Positions 32,305-40,618 of a stretch of 60,484 nucleotides of DNA are shown here, piece by piece. This DNA is from Streptomyces beihaiensis. GTDB taxonomy: Bacteria; Actinomycetota; Actinomycetes; Streptomycetales; Streptomycetaceae. A program made the translations under genes and the position numbers. Below the pieces are notes generated by a model. It had not been told where the DNA came from. It did no database searches and saw only the letters and a list, made by a program, of their open reading frames with translations. The DNA is taken from positions 1 through 60,484 of the forward strand of contig NZ_JAPHNL010000190.1 in assembly GCF_026274175.1 (NCBI RefSeq), read 5' to 3'. Each line of letters begins with the position of its first letter. Position 1 is the stretch's first letter.

Positions 32305-32964
32305 TCAGATCATGAAGCCGACCGAGGCGACCTCGTAGTAGCCCTCGGGGGGCGAGTCGATGTCGCCCGCGTAGATCATCCAGGCGTCGTCCATCTGGGT
32401 CTCGTCGCCGCCGGCGTAGGCGTCGACGAGGTGGTCCCAGCGGGCGTTGCTCGGGCGTACGGTGCGTTCGCCCTTGTCGGTGAAGACCTTCTGGGCGCCG
32501 CGGGCCTGGGGGTGGACGTCGCGGTAGTCGACGGGACGGACGGTCATGCGCTGGCCGTGGGCGCGTTCCTTGAGCTGGGGGGCGAGGGCCTGGCGGACGG
32601 CGGGCGGGACGGGGCGGCCGGTGCGGCGCCAGTTGCGGGCGCGGGTCCCCCAGTAGGCGCGGGCGACGCGGTCGGTGTTGGCGCCGATGGGGTGTACGTC
32701 GAAGCCCTGGCGTTCCCAGCGGCGCACCGTGCTGTAGGGCACCCCGGCGGCCAGCAGGGGTTCGCGGGCGCCGCCCTTCAGGCCGTTGAGGTAGGCGAGT
32801 TGGCGGCGGCTGTCGGGCGACGCTCCGCGCGGGGGGACGAGTTCGCCGTGTTCGATCAGGTCGCGGACCTGGCGGTCCATCTCGGCCACGAACGCGGCGC
32901 CGCCGCTGTCGGGTCCGCGGCCCCAGTCGCCGAGGGCGCCGCCGCTGTGGGGCTCGCGGGGCAT
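32305..32964 (-). CDS. Putative linear-replicon terminal protein (Tpc/Tpg-like)
   Basis: A 219-residue basic protein. An HTH-like region (AYLNGLKGGAREPLLAAGVP then YSTVRRWERQGFD) is followed by a basic helical part (ARAYWGTRARNWRRTGRP, VRQALAPQLKERAHGQRMTV). It ends in a conserved-looking acidic/hydrophobic tail (GYYEVASVGFMI) reminiscent of Tpg-type terminal proteins that end in DYIEFDL-like segments. Terminal proteins attach to telomere 5' ends and prime end-patching. The ATG overlaps the stop of the 32964-34505 gene (TGATG). The call rests on size, position next to a Tac-like gene and tail resemblance. Confidence 0.5.
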   Translation of the reverse strand: MPREPHSGGALGDWGRGPDSGGAAFVAEMDRQVRDLIEHGELVPPRGASPDSRRQLAYLNGLKGGAREPLLAAGVPYSTVRRWERQGFDVHPIGANTDRVARAYWGTRARNWRRTGRPVPPAVRQALAPQLKERAHGQRMTVRPVDYRDVHPQARGAQKVFTDKGERTVRPSNARWDHLVDAYAGGDETQMDDAWMIYAGDIDSPPEGYYEVASVGFMI

Positions 32965-34505
32965 CAGTTCCTCACTGCCTTACCGCGCCACGTGTAGGGG
33001 GCGCCCTTGGTCTTGATCTCGGCGAGGCCGGGGCCCTGGCGGAACAGAAGCCTGCCGTCTCGCCGGGCCGTCCAGACGTCGCCGGCCAGGTGGAGCTCGT
33101 CCGTGCCGCCCGCGTAGGCGATCGTGAGGCCCGCCTGGTGGGCGCGGACGGCCTTGCGCCACAGATTGGCGAATGCGTGTGCGCGGATGATCCGTTCCCA
33201 GTCGGGGCGGCGGATGTGCTTGTTGGCGTGGCTGTCGCCCATGGTGGAGACGAGGACCGAGTACATCTTGGCGATGTAGGCCCTGGTGAGTTCGTCGCCG
33301 TCGGAAATCGCCCTGGTGCGCGCCGAGTTCAGGACCGATGCCAGGGTTTTGAACATCGCGTCCGTGCCGGGCGCGACGTAGGCTTCCTGGATTTCGGGGA
33401 CGGTGTCGATGAGGTCACCGTACCTGGACGAGGCGGCGTCCTTGAGCTTGAGATAGGTGGATGTCGGCACCCACAGGGCGCCGCGTGTCTCGCGGTCGCC
33501 GAGGGGGTTGGGGAGGTCCTTGTGCGGCCAGGCGGGCTGGTCGATGAGGACGATTCCGGCGAGGTCGACGCCCTTGCCGTAGCAGTCGGGGTCCTGCCAG
33601 GACCATTCGCCGTGTCTTTCGTGCACGCCGGTGGGGTTGTGGGTGATCTGGCGTACGGGCAGGTGTGCCGTGCTGAGCGCCGCGAGGTAGGCGGCGTTGG
33701 CGTCCAGCGGGGTGACGGGCCGCCCGACCAGGGCCGGGTCGGCGTTGGTGAACTTGACGCGGCCCTCCCAGACGAGCGGGGAGCCGTCCTTGCGCCTGCG
33801 GACGAGCGGGTCGGGGGCGTCGAGGTAGACGGTGTGGTCGTAGCGCGTGCCGACGCGGCTCATCTCCCACAGCTCCATCACGTTGTTGATGGAGCGGCCG
33901 GCCTTGTTCGGCTCGTCGCCCATCAGGGCGCGGGCCGCGGCGTCGATGTCGCCTCCGCTCTCGTCGAGGGCGGAGGTGATGTGCGCGTGGATGGCTGCGA
34001 GGAGGTCCGGGCGGGCGTCGGCGCCGCGGCGGCGCGAGGTGGTCTGCCTCGTGCTCCGGGGCGGCGCGGGCGTGGGGGCGGAGCCGGATGCGGGGGCGGC
34101 GGAGTTGGAGGCGGGCGTGGGCGCGGGTGCGTCGTGGGGTTCGGCCGTGGGGGCGGGCGGCTCGCTCGCCGCCGATGCGGTGGGTGCCGTCCGGCCGGGG
34201 CGGCCCCTGTCGACGGCGGTGGCCCGCGTGTGCTGATCCTGCTCTTCAAGGCGTCCGCGGACGGAGTCCAGGAAGTACGCGTACGCCTCGCGCTGCTCGG
34301 GCTTGCCGGGATCGCGGTCGCTCTCCCACGCGCGCAGAGTGCCGGGGCTCACCGCGAGGGCGCGGGCCGCGTCCGTGAGGGAGATGCGCAGCGCCGTCCG
34401 CAGCGCCTTGCGCTCCTCGTGGGGCGGCAGCGGCGCCGGCGCGAGGGAACGGGCCAGGAGGGCGTCGACGGCGTCGTGGGCCGAGGGGCGGGAGTCGGCG
34501 GGCAT
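32964..34505 (-). CDS. Putative telomere-associated protein (Tac/Tap-like)
   Basis: A 513-residue protein. An N-terminal XRE-like HTH (ISLTDAARALAVSPGTLRAW, residues about 40-60) is followed by a long Pro/Ala/Thr linker (about 95-165). The C-terminal globular part of about 350 residues has motifs NNVMELWEMSRVGTRYDHTV, VTPLDANAAYLAALSTAHLP, VLIDQPAWPHKDLPNP, SVLVSTMGDSHANKHIRRPD and LTIAYAGGTDELHLA. In known systems a telomere-binding protein is encoded upstream of the terminal-protein gene in the same operon, as here. It is divergent from the 34855 gene. The family name is inferred. Confidence 0.5.
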   Translation of the reverse strand: MPADSRPSAHDAVDALLARSLAPAPLPPHEERKALRTALRISLTDAARALAVSPGTLRAWESDRDPGKPEQREAYAYFLDSVRGRLEEQDQHTRATAVDRGRPGRTAPTASAASEPPAPTAEPHDAPAPTPASNSAAPASGSAPTPAPPRSTRQTTSRRRGADARPDLLAAIHAHITSALDESGGDIDAAARALMGDEPNKAGRSINNVMELWEMSRVGTRYDHTVYLDAPDPLVRRRKDGSPLVWEGRVKFTNADPALVGRPVTPLDANAAYLAALSTAHLPVRQITHNPTGVHERHGEWSWQDPDCYGKGVDLAGIVLIDQPAWPHKDLPNPLGDRETRGALWVPTSTYLKLKDAASSRYGDLIDTVPEIQEAYVAPGTDAMFKTLASVLNSARTRAISDGDELTRAYIAKMYSVLVSTMGDSHANKHIRRPDWERIIRAHAFANLWRKAVRAHQAGLTIAYAGGTDELHLAGDVWTARRDGRLLFRQGPGLAEIKTKGAPYTWRGKAVRN

Positions 34506-34678
34506 CAGGACTCCTCGGGGTGAGCGGTCCGCGGGGCGGGGGCCGCGGGTTCCAGGGGGGCGAGGCGCGCGACGGGGGTTCCGTTGCGAGTGAGAACGAT
34601 ACTGCGGCCGCTGTAGCGGACCTCGTTCACCAGGTCACCCAAGATCTTCCGAGCTTGCTCGATGCCGACTTCCCGCAT
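34505..34678 (-). CDS. Phd/YefM-type antitoxin-like protein
   Basis: A 57-residue protein missed by ordinary length cut-offs. The sequence starts MREVGIEQARKILGDLVNEV, then RYSGRSIVLTRNGTPVARLA, the Phd/YefM DNA-binding core ('arxxLsxLvxxV...i.iTrnGkpvAvLv'). The stop overlaps the start of the telomere-associated gene as TGATG. No toxin gene follows; the place of the toxin is taken by the Tac/Tpc-like genes. It probably autoregulates through the palindrome at 34683-34705. Confidence 0.75.
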   Translation of the reverse strand: MREVGIEQARKILGDLVNEVRYSGRSIVLTRNGTPVARLAPLEPAAPAPRTAHPEES

Positions 34679-34682
34679 GAAC

Positions 34683-34705
34683 GAACCTTAAGGAACTTAA
34701 GGTTC
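34683..34705 (-). promoter_or_regulatory. Palindromic operator and promoter of the telomere operon
   Basis: GAACCTTAAG, spacer GAA, CTTAAGGTTC: perfect 10-bp arms starting 4 bp upstream of the antitoxin ATG. On the minus strand TTGACC (34713-34708) lies 17 nt before TTAAGG, giving a plausible -35/-10 pair that the palindrome overlaps. Binding by the Phd-like protein would silence all three genes. Confidence 0.75.
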
Positions 34706-34854
34706 CAAGGTCAAGTATCACCCTCGGCGCGACCCGTTTCCTGTCGCCGCTCGATGCACACAGCGTGGTCAACTGCACCTGTTTCCGTGCCCAGATCGTT
34801 GATGATGGGGAACGGCCCGATCCGACGGGTCGAACGACGCGGAGAGGTGCGTAC

Positions 34855-36468
34855 ATGGCGGTGGAGTCCGGCACACGGCACGACGAGCGGGTGACGGGAC
34901 GGGTGTGGACGATCCGGCTCGATCCCGACGGTCGCCCTTCCGCCGGCGCGGTCAAGCTCTCCTGCTCCCGACCGGCCTGCGCCGACCAGCGGTTCGCCAC
35001 CGCCGCCGAGGCGCGCAGAGCCGCCGTCGGGCACGTCAACGCCCACCTGGCCCACGTCCGCGCGGGCGGCGGTCCGCGCGGCGGGGCGTGGTGTGCCTGC
35101 CGCGCCGCCGACTGCGGATGGCATGCCCCCGGCTCGTCCGCCGGACGCCGTGGCGCGGGGCCGCAGCCGGGGGCGGTGCGGTGCGGGGGGCCGGTCGTGC
35201 TGAGCGTGTACGCGGACCGTGCCGGGCGGCTGTGGCGGATCGCGGAGATGTGCGCGCGGTGTGCGGCCGCGACCCCTGACTGCCGTGTCCTGGACACCGC
35301 CGCCCCCGCGGCGCGTACCGCACCGGATGCGCGGGCGGCGGGCGGGCCGGCGGGCGGCACGGCGGCGGTGTTCTCCGACCGGGGCCCCTGCCCCGACGCG
35401 GACGCGGGCACGGACGCGGACGCGGTGGGCGCGTCGTCGGTGGGCGCGCCGGCGGCGGTTCCCCGTGCGCGGGGGCGGGCCGCCGCACCGGGAGCGGGGC
35501 CGCGGCCGGACAGGCGGCGCGGCGGGAAGATCGCCCAGCGGATCGTGCCGCACGACCTCGAGCCCGACGTGCTGCGCCTGGAACTCGTCGAGCTCGGGGA
35601 CGCGTTCCGCGCCTACCAGCAGTGCCCCGAGCCCGACCTGGCGCTGCTGGCCACGCTCCACGACCGCAAGGCCCGCGCGTTTCGGCTGTGGGCCGACGTC
35701 TGCGGCGACCCGTCGCTGCGCCAGGAGGCCGACCGCGCCGAGAAGGCGGCCGAGACCACGCGCGAGATGCACGAGCACCGCGTCGGCCCCGTAGGCGGCC
35801 CGGCGGTGGAACGGCTGCTGAGCCGTGGTCAGGCCGCGCACGTACGGGACCTGCTCGGCCACATCGCCTCGCACGCCCCGAGCCCCGAGCCCGGAGTGCA
35901 CCTCGCCGTCCTCATGCTCACCCTGCGGGCCGCGCGCTGCGGCAGCGGGAACATCACCGGACAGGACCTCACCGGCTGGCTCCAGGACGACGCCGAAGGC
36001 GTACTGCGGCAGCTGGCCGACGCCGACTGGCTGCGCATGCCGAGCACCTCCGAGGAGGTGATGGCCTCCAGGCCCGAGAACCCCACCGCCTTCACGGTGC
36101 CCAGCCTGCTGCCGGTGAGGCCCCATCCGTTCACCCTCGGCAAGAACAACCGCTCCAGGATCTCCGGCTGGGCCCAGAAGGTGGTCGGCGACCGCAAGCT
36201 CCGCAAGAAGAAGGCGGGCCCGGCGACCCGGCTGCTCGCCCTGTACACGGCCGCCCACACCCGCCCCGACGGCCGCCTGCGGCACGCCGGTCGGGACGGG
36301 CTCGGTATCGAGGAGGCCGCCGCGTTCTGTGCCGTGCCGCCCGAGGACGTACGCGTCCACGCCGACCTCCTGGTCGGCGCCGGGTGGCTCGCCGAGGCCG
36401 ACGTCCGCGAGGGACGGGTGTGCGGACAGCTGGCCGAGCGGGTCCTGCCGCTGGGCGGACTGTTGTAG
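34855..36468 (+). CDS. Large hypothetical protein divergent from the telomere operon
   Basis: A 537-residue protein from ATG 34855 with GGAGAGG upstream. Residues 30-170 hold three Cys/His clusters (LSCSRPACADQRF, WCACRAADCGWHAPG, CARCAAATPDC), likely zinc-binding. A Gly/Ala linker (about 180-240) follows. The C-terminal 300 residues are helical with two winged-helix-like parts (ITGQDLTGWLQDDAEGVLRQ, GIEEAAAFCAVPPEDVRVHA) and a very basic stretch (RISGWAQKVVGDRKLRKKK). It looks like a DNA-binding plasmid protein. No family was recognised. Confidence 0.65.
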   Translation: MAVESGTRHDERVTGRVWTIRLDPDGRPSAGAVKLSCSRPACADQRFATAAEARRAAVGHVNAHLAHVRAGGGPRGGAWCACRAADCGWHAPGSSAGRRGAGPQPGAVRCGGPVVLSVYADRAGRLWRIAEMCARCAAATPDCRVLDTAAPAARTAPDARAAGGPAGGTAAVFSDRGPCPDADAGTDADAVGASSVGAPAAVPRARGRAAAPGAGPRPDRRRGGKIAQRIVPHDLEPDVLRLELVELGDAFRAYQQCPEPDLALLATLHDRKARAFRLWADVCGDPSLRQEADRAEKAAETTREMHEHRVGPVGGPAVERLLSRGQAAHVRDLLGHIASHAPSPEPGVHLAVLMLTLRAARCGSGNITGQDLTGWLQDDAEGVLRQLADADWLRMPSTSEEVMASRPENPTAFTVPSLLPVRPHPFTLGKNNRSRISGWAQKVVGDRKLRKKKAGPATRLLALYTAAHTRPDGRLRHAGRDGLGIEEAAAFCAVPPEDVRVHADLLVGAGWLAEADVREGRVCGQLAERVLPLGGLL

Positions 36469-36502
36469 CTTCCGCGGCCGCGGCGATGCGCTGCCGTGCC
36501 GG

Positions 36503-37261
36503 TCAGGCCGCCACCGGCAGCACCGCGACGGCGAGCAGGCCCCCGCCGTCACGCGCGTCCAGTTCGAGGTGCCCGCCCGACGCGGTGAGCAGCGCCGCGG
36601 CGATGGTCAGCCCCAGGCCGGTGCCGCCGGGCTTGCGCGAGGACCCGCCGCGCCAGAACGGCTCACAGGCGCGGGCCATCTCCTCGCGGGTCATGCCGGG
36701 GCCCCGGTCGGCGACTTCGGTGCGGACCGTGGTGGCGGTACGGCGGACGGTGAGGTGGATGGCCGAGCCGTCGGGCGAGACGTGCAGGGCGTTGTCGAGG
36801 AGGACGTCGAGGGACTGCTCCAAGGCGCCGGGCACCTGCGTGGCCGTGCAGGCCAGGCCGTGCAGGACGAGCCGGACGTCGTGGGTGTCGGCCAGCGGCG
36901 ACCACGCGTCGATGCTCCGGGCGGCGGCGCCGAGGGGGTCGACGTTCTCCGCGGGGCTCTCGCGGCGGTCGATCGAGCCCCAGGTCAGCAGCTGTTCGAG
37001 GATGCGGCCCAGGCGCTGTACCTCGGCGAGGATGCCGCGCACTTCGCGGCGGGCCTCGGTCTTGGACAGCTGGTCCTGCAAAAGCTCCAGGCGCAGCCGT
37101 ATCGAGGCGAGCGGGCTGCGGACCTGGTGGGCCGCTGCCGCCGCGATGGCCGGGCCGTCGTGCGGTGGCAGATGCCGCGTCAGCGGGCCGGTGGGGGCCG
37201 GGGCGGGCGCGGGTGCCGTGTCGGTGGCGGGGGCGGTCGGCGCTTGGGTGGTGAGGGCCAT
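36503..37261 (-). CDS. Soluble HisKA-type histidine kinase
   Basis: A 252-residue protein with no membrane segment. After a 30-residue Pro/Ala-rich start comes the H box AAHQVRSPLASIRLRL. The N box is LLDNALHVSPDG, G1 is VADRGPGMTREE and G2 is GTGLGLTIAAALL. The catalytic core is complete, but there is no sensor domain, so the signal must be intracellular or come through another protein. It lies 14 bp downstream of the response regulator gene, its partner. Confidence 0.88.
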   Translation of the reverse strand: MALTTQAPTAPATDTAPAPAPAPTGPLTRHLPPHDGPAIAAAAAHQVRSPLASIRLRLELLQDQLSKTEARREVRGILAEVQRLGRILEQLLTWGSIDRRESPAENVDPLGAAARSIDAWSPLADTHDVRLVLHGLACTATQVPGALEQSLDVLLDNALHVSPDGSAIHLTVRRTATTVRTEVADRGPGMTREEMARACEPFWRGGSSRKPGGTGLGLTIAAALLTASGGHLELDARDGGGLLAVAVLPVAA

Positions 37262-37275
37262 GGCGGGGTTCCGTC

Positions 37276-38055
37276 TCAGACGAGCAGGGCCTGGGGCACG
37301 GCGAGGCGATAGCCGACACCGCGTACGGTCTCGATCCACTCGGTGTCGCCGAGCTTGGTGCGCAGGGAGCCGACGTGGACGTCGAGGGTGCGGGTGGAGC
37401 CGAACCAGTTCGCGTCCCAGACCTCGGTCATGATGTGGTGCCGCTCCCGCACCGTGCCGGGCTCTCGCATCAGCAGGGCGAGCAGGTCGAACTCCTTGCG
37501 TGTGGTGACCACTTCGGCCCCGTCGAGGAACACCCTGCGGGTCTTCGGGTCCAACCGCAGGGGGCCGGCGCGCAGTTGACCGTCGGCCGGGGCGGAAGCG
37601 GCCGGGCCGGCGGGCTCCTTTGGCGCTGTCGGCTCCTGCGCCGCCGCTGCCGCCCGCACGGGCCATGTGGCCTGCCGGGGTGCGCTCACGTGGTGGGGGC
37701 AGCCACGGGTGCGCCGGGTGACCGCCTCGATGCGGGCGACGAGCTCGTAGCGGCCCACGGGCTTGTCGACGAAGTCGTCGGCTCCCATGTGCAGCGCCAT
37801 GACCCGGTCGAGTTCGTCGGTGCGCCCGCTGACGGTGATGATCGGGACGCAGGACTGTGCGCGGATACGCCGGCACACCTCGTGCCCTTCCAGGTCGGGC
37901 AGGCCCAGGTCGAGCAGGATGAGGGACGCACGGCCGAAGCGGTTCAGCGCCTCGGTGCCGGTGCGAGCCCGGTCGGTGTGGTGGCCGTGCGCCTTGAGGG
38001 TCTGCTCCAGCGCCTCGGCGACGCCGTCGTCGTCCTCGACGACCAGGATGTCCAT
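37276..38055 (-). CDS. OmpR-family response regulator
   Basis: A 259-residue protein. The receiver (1-120) has the acidic pair VVEDDDG, phosphoacceptor Asp in LILLDLGLPDLEG, and Lys in DDFVDKPVGRYEL. A Pro/Ala-rich linker follows, then an OmpR winged helix (residues about 165-255): RAGPLRLDPKTRRVFLDG, TTRKEFDLLALLMREPGTV and LDVHVGSLRTKLGDTEWIET then VRGVGYRL. It is divergent from the LuxR-type regulator at 38243. Confidence 0.9.
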   Translation of the reverse strand: MDILVVEDDDGVAEALEQTLKAHGHHTDRARTGTEALNRFGRASLILLDLGLPDLEGHEVCRRIRAQSCVPIITVSGRTDELDRVMALHMGADDFVDKPVGRYELVARIEAVTRRTRGCPHHVSAPRQATWPVRAAAAAQEPTAPKEPAGPAASAPADGQLRAGPLRLDPKTRRVFLDGAEVVTTRKEFDLLALLMREPGTVRERHHIMTEVWDANWFGSTRTLDVHVGSLRTKLGDTEWIETVRGVGYRLAVPQALLV

Positions 38056-38242
38056 CCGCCCCTCCCCCCTTCGGAGATGAGCTCGTCCTTCACACATGTG
38101 CCGGGCGGTTCGCCCCGCCCGTTCGGTCGGTCTCCGCCTTGCGACGCACCTCAGTCTGCGCCGCCGTGAAAGCCAATCCCAAGCGGCAAACGATGTCGTA
38201 AAGTTGCATGGCAACTAATTTCTGCAGAGGGGTGGCTGCAGC

Positions 38243-39304
38243 ATGTCGGAAAGTTCCCTTTCTGACTACGATTTCGGCGGCTTGAGCGAAAAGGACGTCT
38301 GCGCCTATCGGGAGGCCGTGTACGCCGGCCGGTACGAATCCGCGGAGATCGCCGCACGCCTCGGCCTGACACCCGAGGAGGCCGAGCAGATCAAGGAGAA
38401 CCTGCTGGCCGTGCGGCTGTTGTCCACCCTGCGGGGCGAGCAGGGCGGCCTCGTCCCGGTGAGCCCCGAAGCCGCGTCGGCGGACCTGGTGGGCCCGGCG
38501 GAGCAACAGATCCGGGAACTGCAGCAGTCCGTCTCCAAGGCGCGCGACGGCCTTCTCGCGCTGCTGCCCGACTATTTCGAGAGCCGTCGGCGCCGCAATC
38601 GCACGGAGGCCTTCGACGTCATCACCGACCTCGACGCGCTCGAGGCGCTCATGGAGGACTACGGCACACGGTGCCGCCACGAGGTGCTGAGCGTGCAGCC
38701 CGGCGGGCCCCGCCCGAGCCACCTCCTTGACGGGGCACGCCGCCGCGCCCTGGAGCGGCTCGACCGGGGCCTGCGGATCCAGCACCTGTACCAGCACACC
38801 GTCCGAGGAGACCTGGTCACCTCGGCGTACATCCGCGCGGTGTGCGCGGCCGGCGCGGAGGTGCGCACCACCGACCAACTGATAGACCGGATGGTCATCT
38901 ACGACCGGGAGGCCGTCTTCCTGCCCGAGCAAGGGGTCGAGGGACGAACGCCCGGCGCGATCCTGGTGCGCGAACCCACCCTGGTCACGTTCCTGTGCAA
39001 GCTCTACGACCATCTGTGGACCAGGGCCTCGGTGTTCAATCCGGACGTGGCGGAGGCCGAGGACGCGGCGCACGTCGCCGACGACGTCAAGCGGTCGATG
39101 ATCAAGCTCATGGCCCAGGGCCACAAGGACGAGATGGTGGCACGGCGACTGGGCATGTCGGTGCGCACCTGCCGCCGCCACATATCCGAGATCATGGAGG
39201 ACCTGGACTCGGCGAGCCGCTTCCAGGCCGGGGTGAACGTCGTCCTGTCCGGAATGCTCGACGAGGCGACGTCCTCCGGCCCCCGGGACCCGGCCCGGCC
39301 CTGA
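38243..39304 (+). CDS. LuxR-type regulator with TrmB-like PLD domain
   Basis: A 353-residue protein. The N-terminal HTH is YESAEIAARLGLTPEEAEQI (TrmB-like). The central domain (about 110-255) resembles the phospholipase-D-like sensor of Streptomyces pathway regulators (RCRHEVLSVQPGG, LDRGLRIQHLYQHTV, VYD-like MVIYDREAVFLP). The C-terminal LuxR HTH is HKDEMVARRLGMSVRTCRRH then ISEIMEDL. It lies 212 bp upstream of the AfsA-like gene and near the tetronate operon, so it is probably a cluster-situated regulator. Confidence 0.85.
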   Translation: MSESSLSDYDFGGLSEKDVCAYREAVYAGRYESAEIAARLGLTPEEAEQIKENLLAVRLLSTLRGEQGGLVPVSPEAASADLVGPAEQQIRELQQSVSKARDGLLALLPDYFESRRRRNRTEAFDVITDLDALEALMEDYGTRCRHEVLSVQPGGPRPSHLLDGARRRALERLDRGLRIQHLYQHTVRGDLVTSAYIRAVCAAGAEVRTTDQLIDRMVIYDREAVFLPEQGVEGRTPGAILVREPTLVTFLCKLYDHLWTRASVFNPDVAEAEDAAHVADDVKRSMIKLMAQGHKDEMVARRLGMSVRTCRRHISEIMEDLDSASRFQAGVNVVLSGMLDEATSSGPRDPARP

Positions 39305-39516
39305 CGACCAGGGCGGCCTCCGCCGTCCCGGCAGGACGCCGCTGAGCAGAACACACCACCTCACCCGCCTGCCGCCCCGCCCGCCCCCGCACCCGCCCGG
39401 CGACGGCAGCTTGCTGACCTACAGGTTGTTACCAGCGCCCCACGGTGGCGACGGGACGCCGTGCGCGGCGAACCTGGTCCGGCACAGAACCGCGAGGAAG
39501 GGAAGGTGGTGACCGC

Positions 39517-40500
39517 GTGGGCGTCAGCGCCGAGGCCGCAGTGGCCGACGCACCGGCACGGAGGGGAACGCGCCGCCTGGTTCACCGGCTCAGGTCGTGG
39601 GAGCCCCTCGGCCTCGCCGAATCCCCGGACAGCGAGGAGGAGTTCGTCCTCAGCGACGACCTGCCGAGCTCGCATGTGCTGCTCTGCGACGGCCCGCACC
39701 GCTTCCACGATCTGCAGGCGGCCGCCGAAATGATCCGCGAGATCGGCGAGTTCATCGGGAAGACCCACTTCGGCGTACCGGTGGACCGCACCGGCGTCTT
39801 CTACCGCTTCGCCGTCGCGACCCGCGACGTGTCCTCGTGGCGGGCCACCGGCACCGGTCCCGCGCAGCTCACCCAGGTCCTGAAGGTGCGCCCGGAGAAG
39901 GTCATCGCCCAGGTGCCGCGCGCCCTGGAGTTCCGCACCTTTCTGCAGATCGGCGACGTCCCCTGCGGCGCGGGCACGGTGAACGTGGTGTTCCTGCCGC
40001 CGATGACACACAGCAACCACCGCCGCCACAGCCGCGCCCAGGCGCTGCGCGCGCCCGCGCGGACGGACGTGACCGGCGCGCCCGTGGACCCGGCCGAGGT
40101 GGGCCGGAGCCTGCCCGGCAACGTCCTGGTACACGGCCCCTGTGACCTCAGCGACGGACGGCTGTCCGTCGGCGTGCGGGTTCCCGCCGGCTGGCCGATG
40201 CCCGGCAGGGCGGCCGAGGGCCATGTGCCCGCCCTCGTCCAGCTGGAGACGCTGCGCCAGACGTCGCTGCTGGCCGTCGGCCGCGCGCACGGCCTGCGCC
40301 CCGAGCGCTGCACGCTGGCTTCCTTGAAGGTCCATTTCCGCGGCTACGCCGAGCCCGAGCTCGGCATGCGCTGCGCCGCGGTGGTGGGACTGTGCGGGCG
40401 CGACAGCGAGGGGCGCAGGCAGACGCCGGTCACCCTGACCCTCACCCAGGGGGGCCGGGCCGTCCTGGAGGCGGTCACCACCGTGGTCGAGGACTTCTGA
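39517..40500 (+). CDS. AfsA-like gamma-butyrolactone biosynthesis protein
   Basis: A 327-residue protein with two AfsA hot-dog repeats. First: AARRGTRRLVHRL..., SEEEFVLSDDLPSSHVLLCD and QAAAEMIREIGEFIGKTHFG (expected for 'Q..RQ...alaHr.y'). Second: NVLVHGPCDLSDGRLSVGVR, ALVQLETLRQTSLLAVGRAH and a final LASLKVHFRGYAEPELGMRC. AfsA condenses a beta-ketoacyl-ACP with dihydroxyacetone phosphate to make A-factor-type signals. GTG 39517 follows GGAAGG. No butyrolactone receptor is in the window. It is convergent with the biosynthetic operon. Confidence 0.85.
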   Translation: MGVSAEAAVADAPARRGTRRLVHRLRSWEPLGLAESPDSEEEFVLSDDLPSSHVLLCDGPHRFHDLQAAAEMIREIGEFIGKTHFGVPVDRTGVFYRFAVATRDVSSWRATGTGPAQLTQVLKVRPEKVIAQVPRALEFRTFLQIGDVPCGAGTVNVVFLPPMTHSNHRRHSRAQALRAPARTDVTGAPVDPAEVGRSLPGNVLVHGPCDLSDGRLSVGVRVPAGWPMPGRAAEGHVPALVQLETLRQTSLLAVGRAHGLRPERCTLASLKVHFRGYAEPELGMRCAAVVGLCGRDSEGRRQTPVTLTLTQGGRAVLEAVTTVVEDF

Positions 40501-40555
40501 TGGCCAAGGACTCGTGATGACCGGAGTTCCGCGATGACGTCACCCCTGGCGGCAC

Positions 40556-40618
40556 CCCCGACCTCACTCCCGACCTCACGCCCGCACTCACGCCCACACT
40601 CACTCCCGACCTCACGCC
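40556..40618. repeat. 12-bp tandem repeats between convergent genes
   Basis: About five degenerate copies of CCCGACCTCACT lie between the AfsA-like and PPTase stop codons. They are probably slippage-generated; no hairpin terminator is seen here. Confidence 0.7.
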
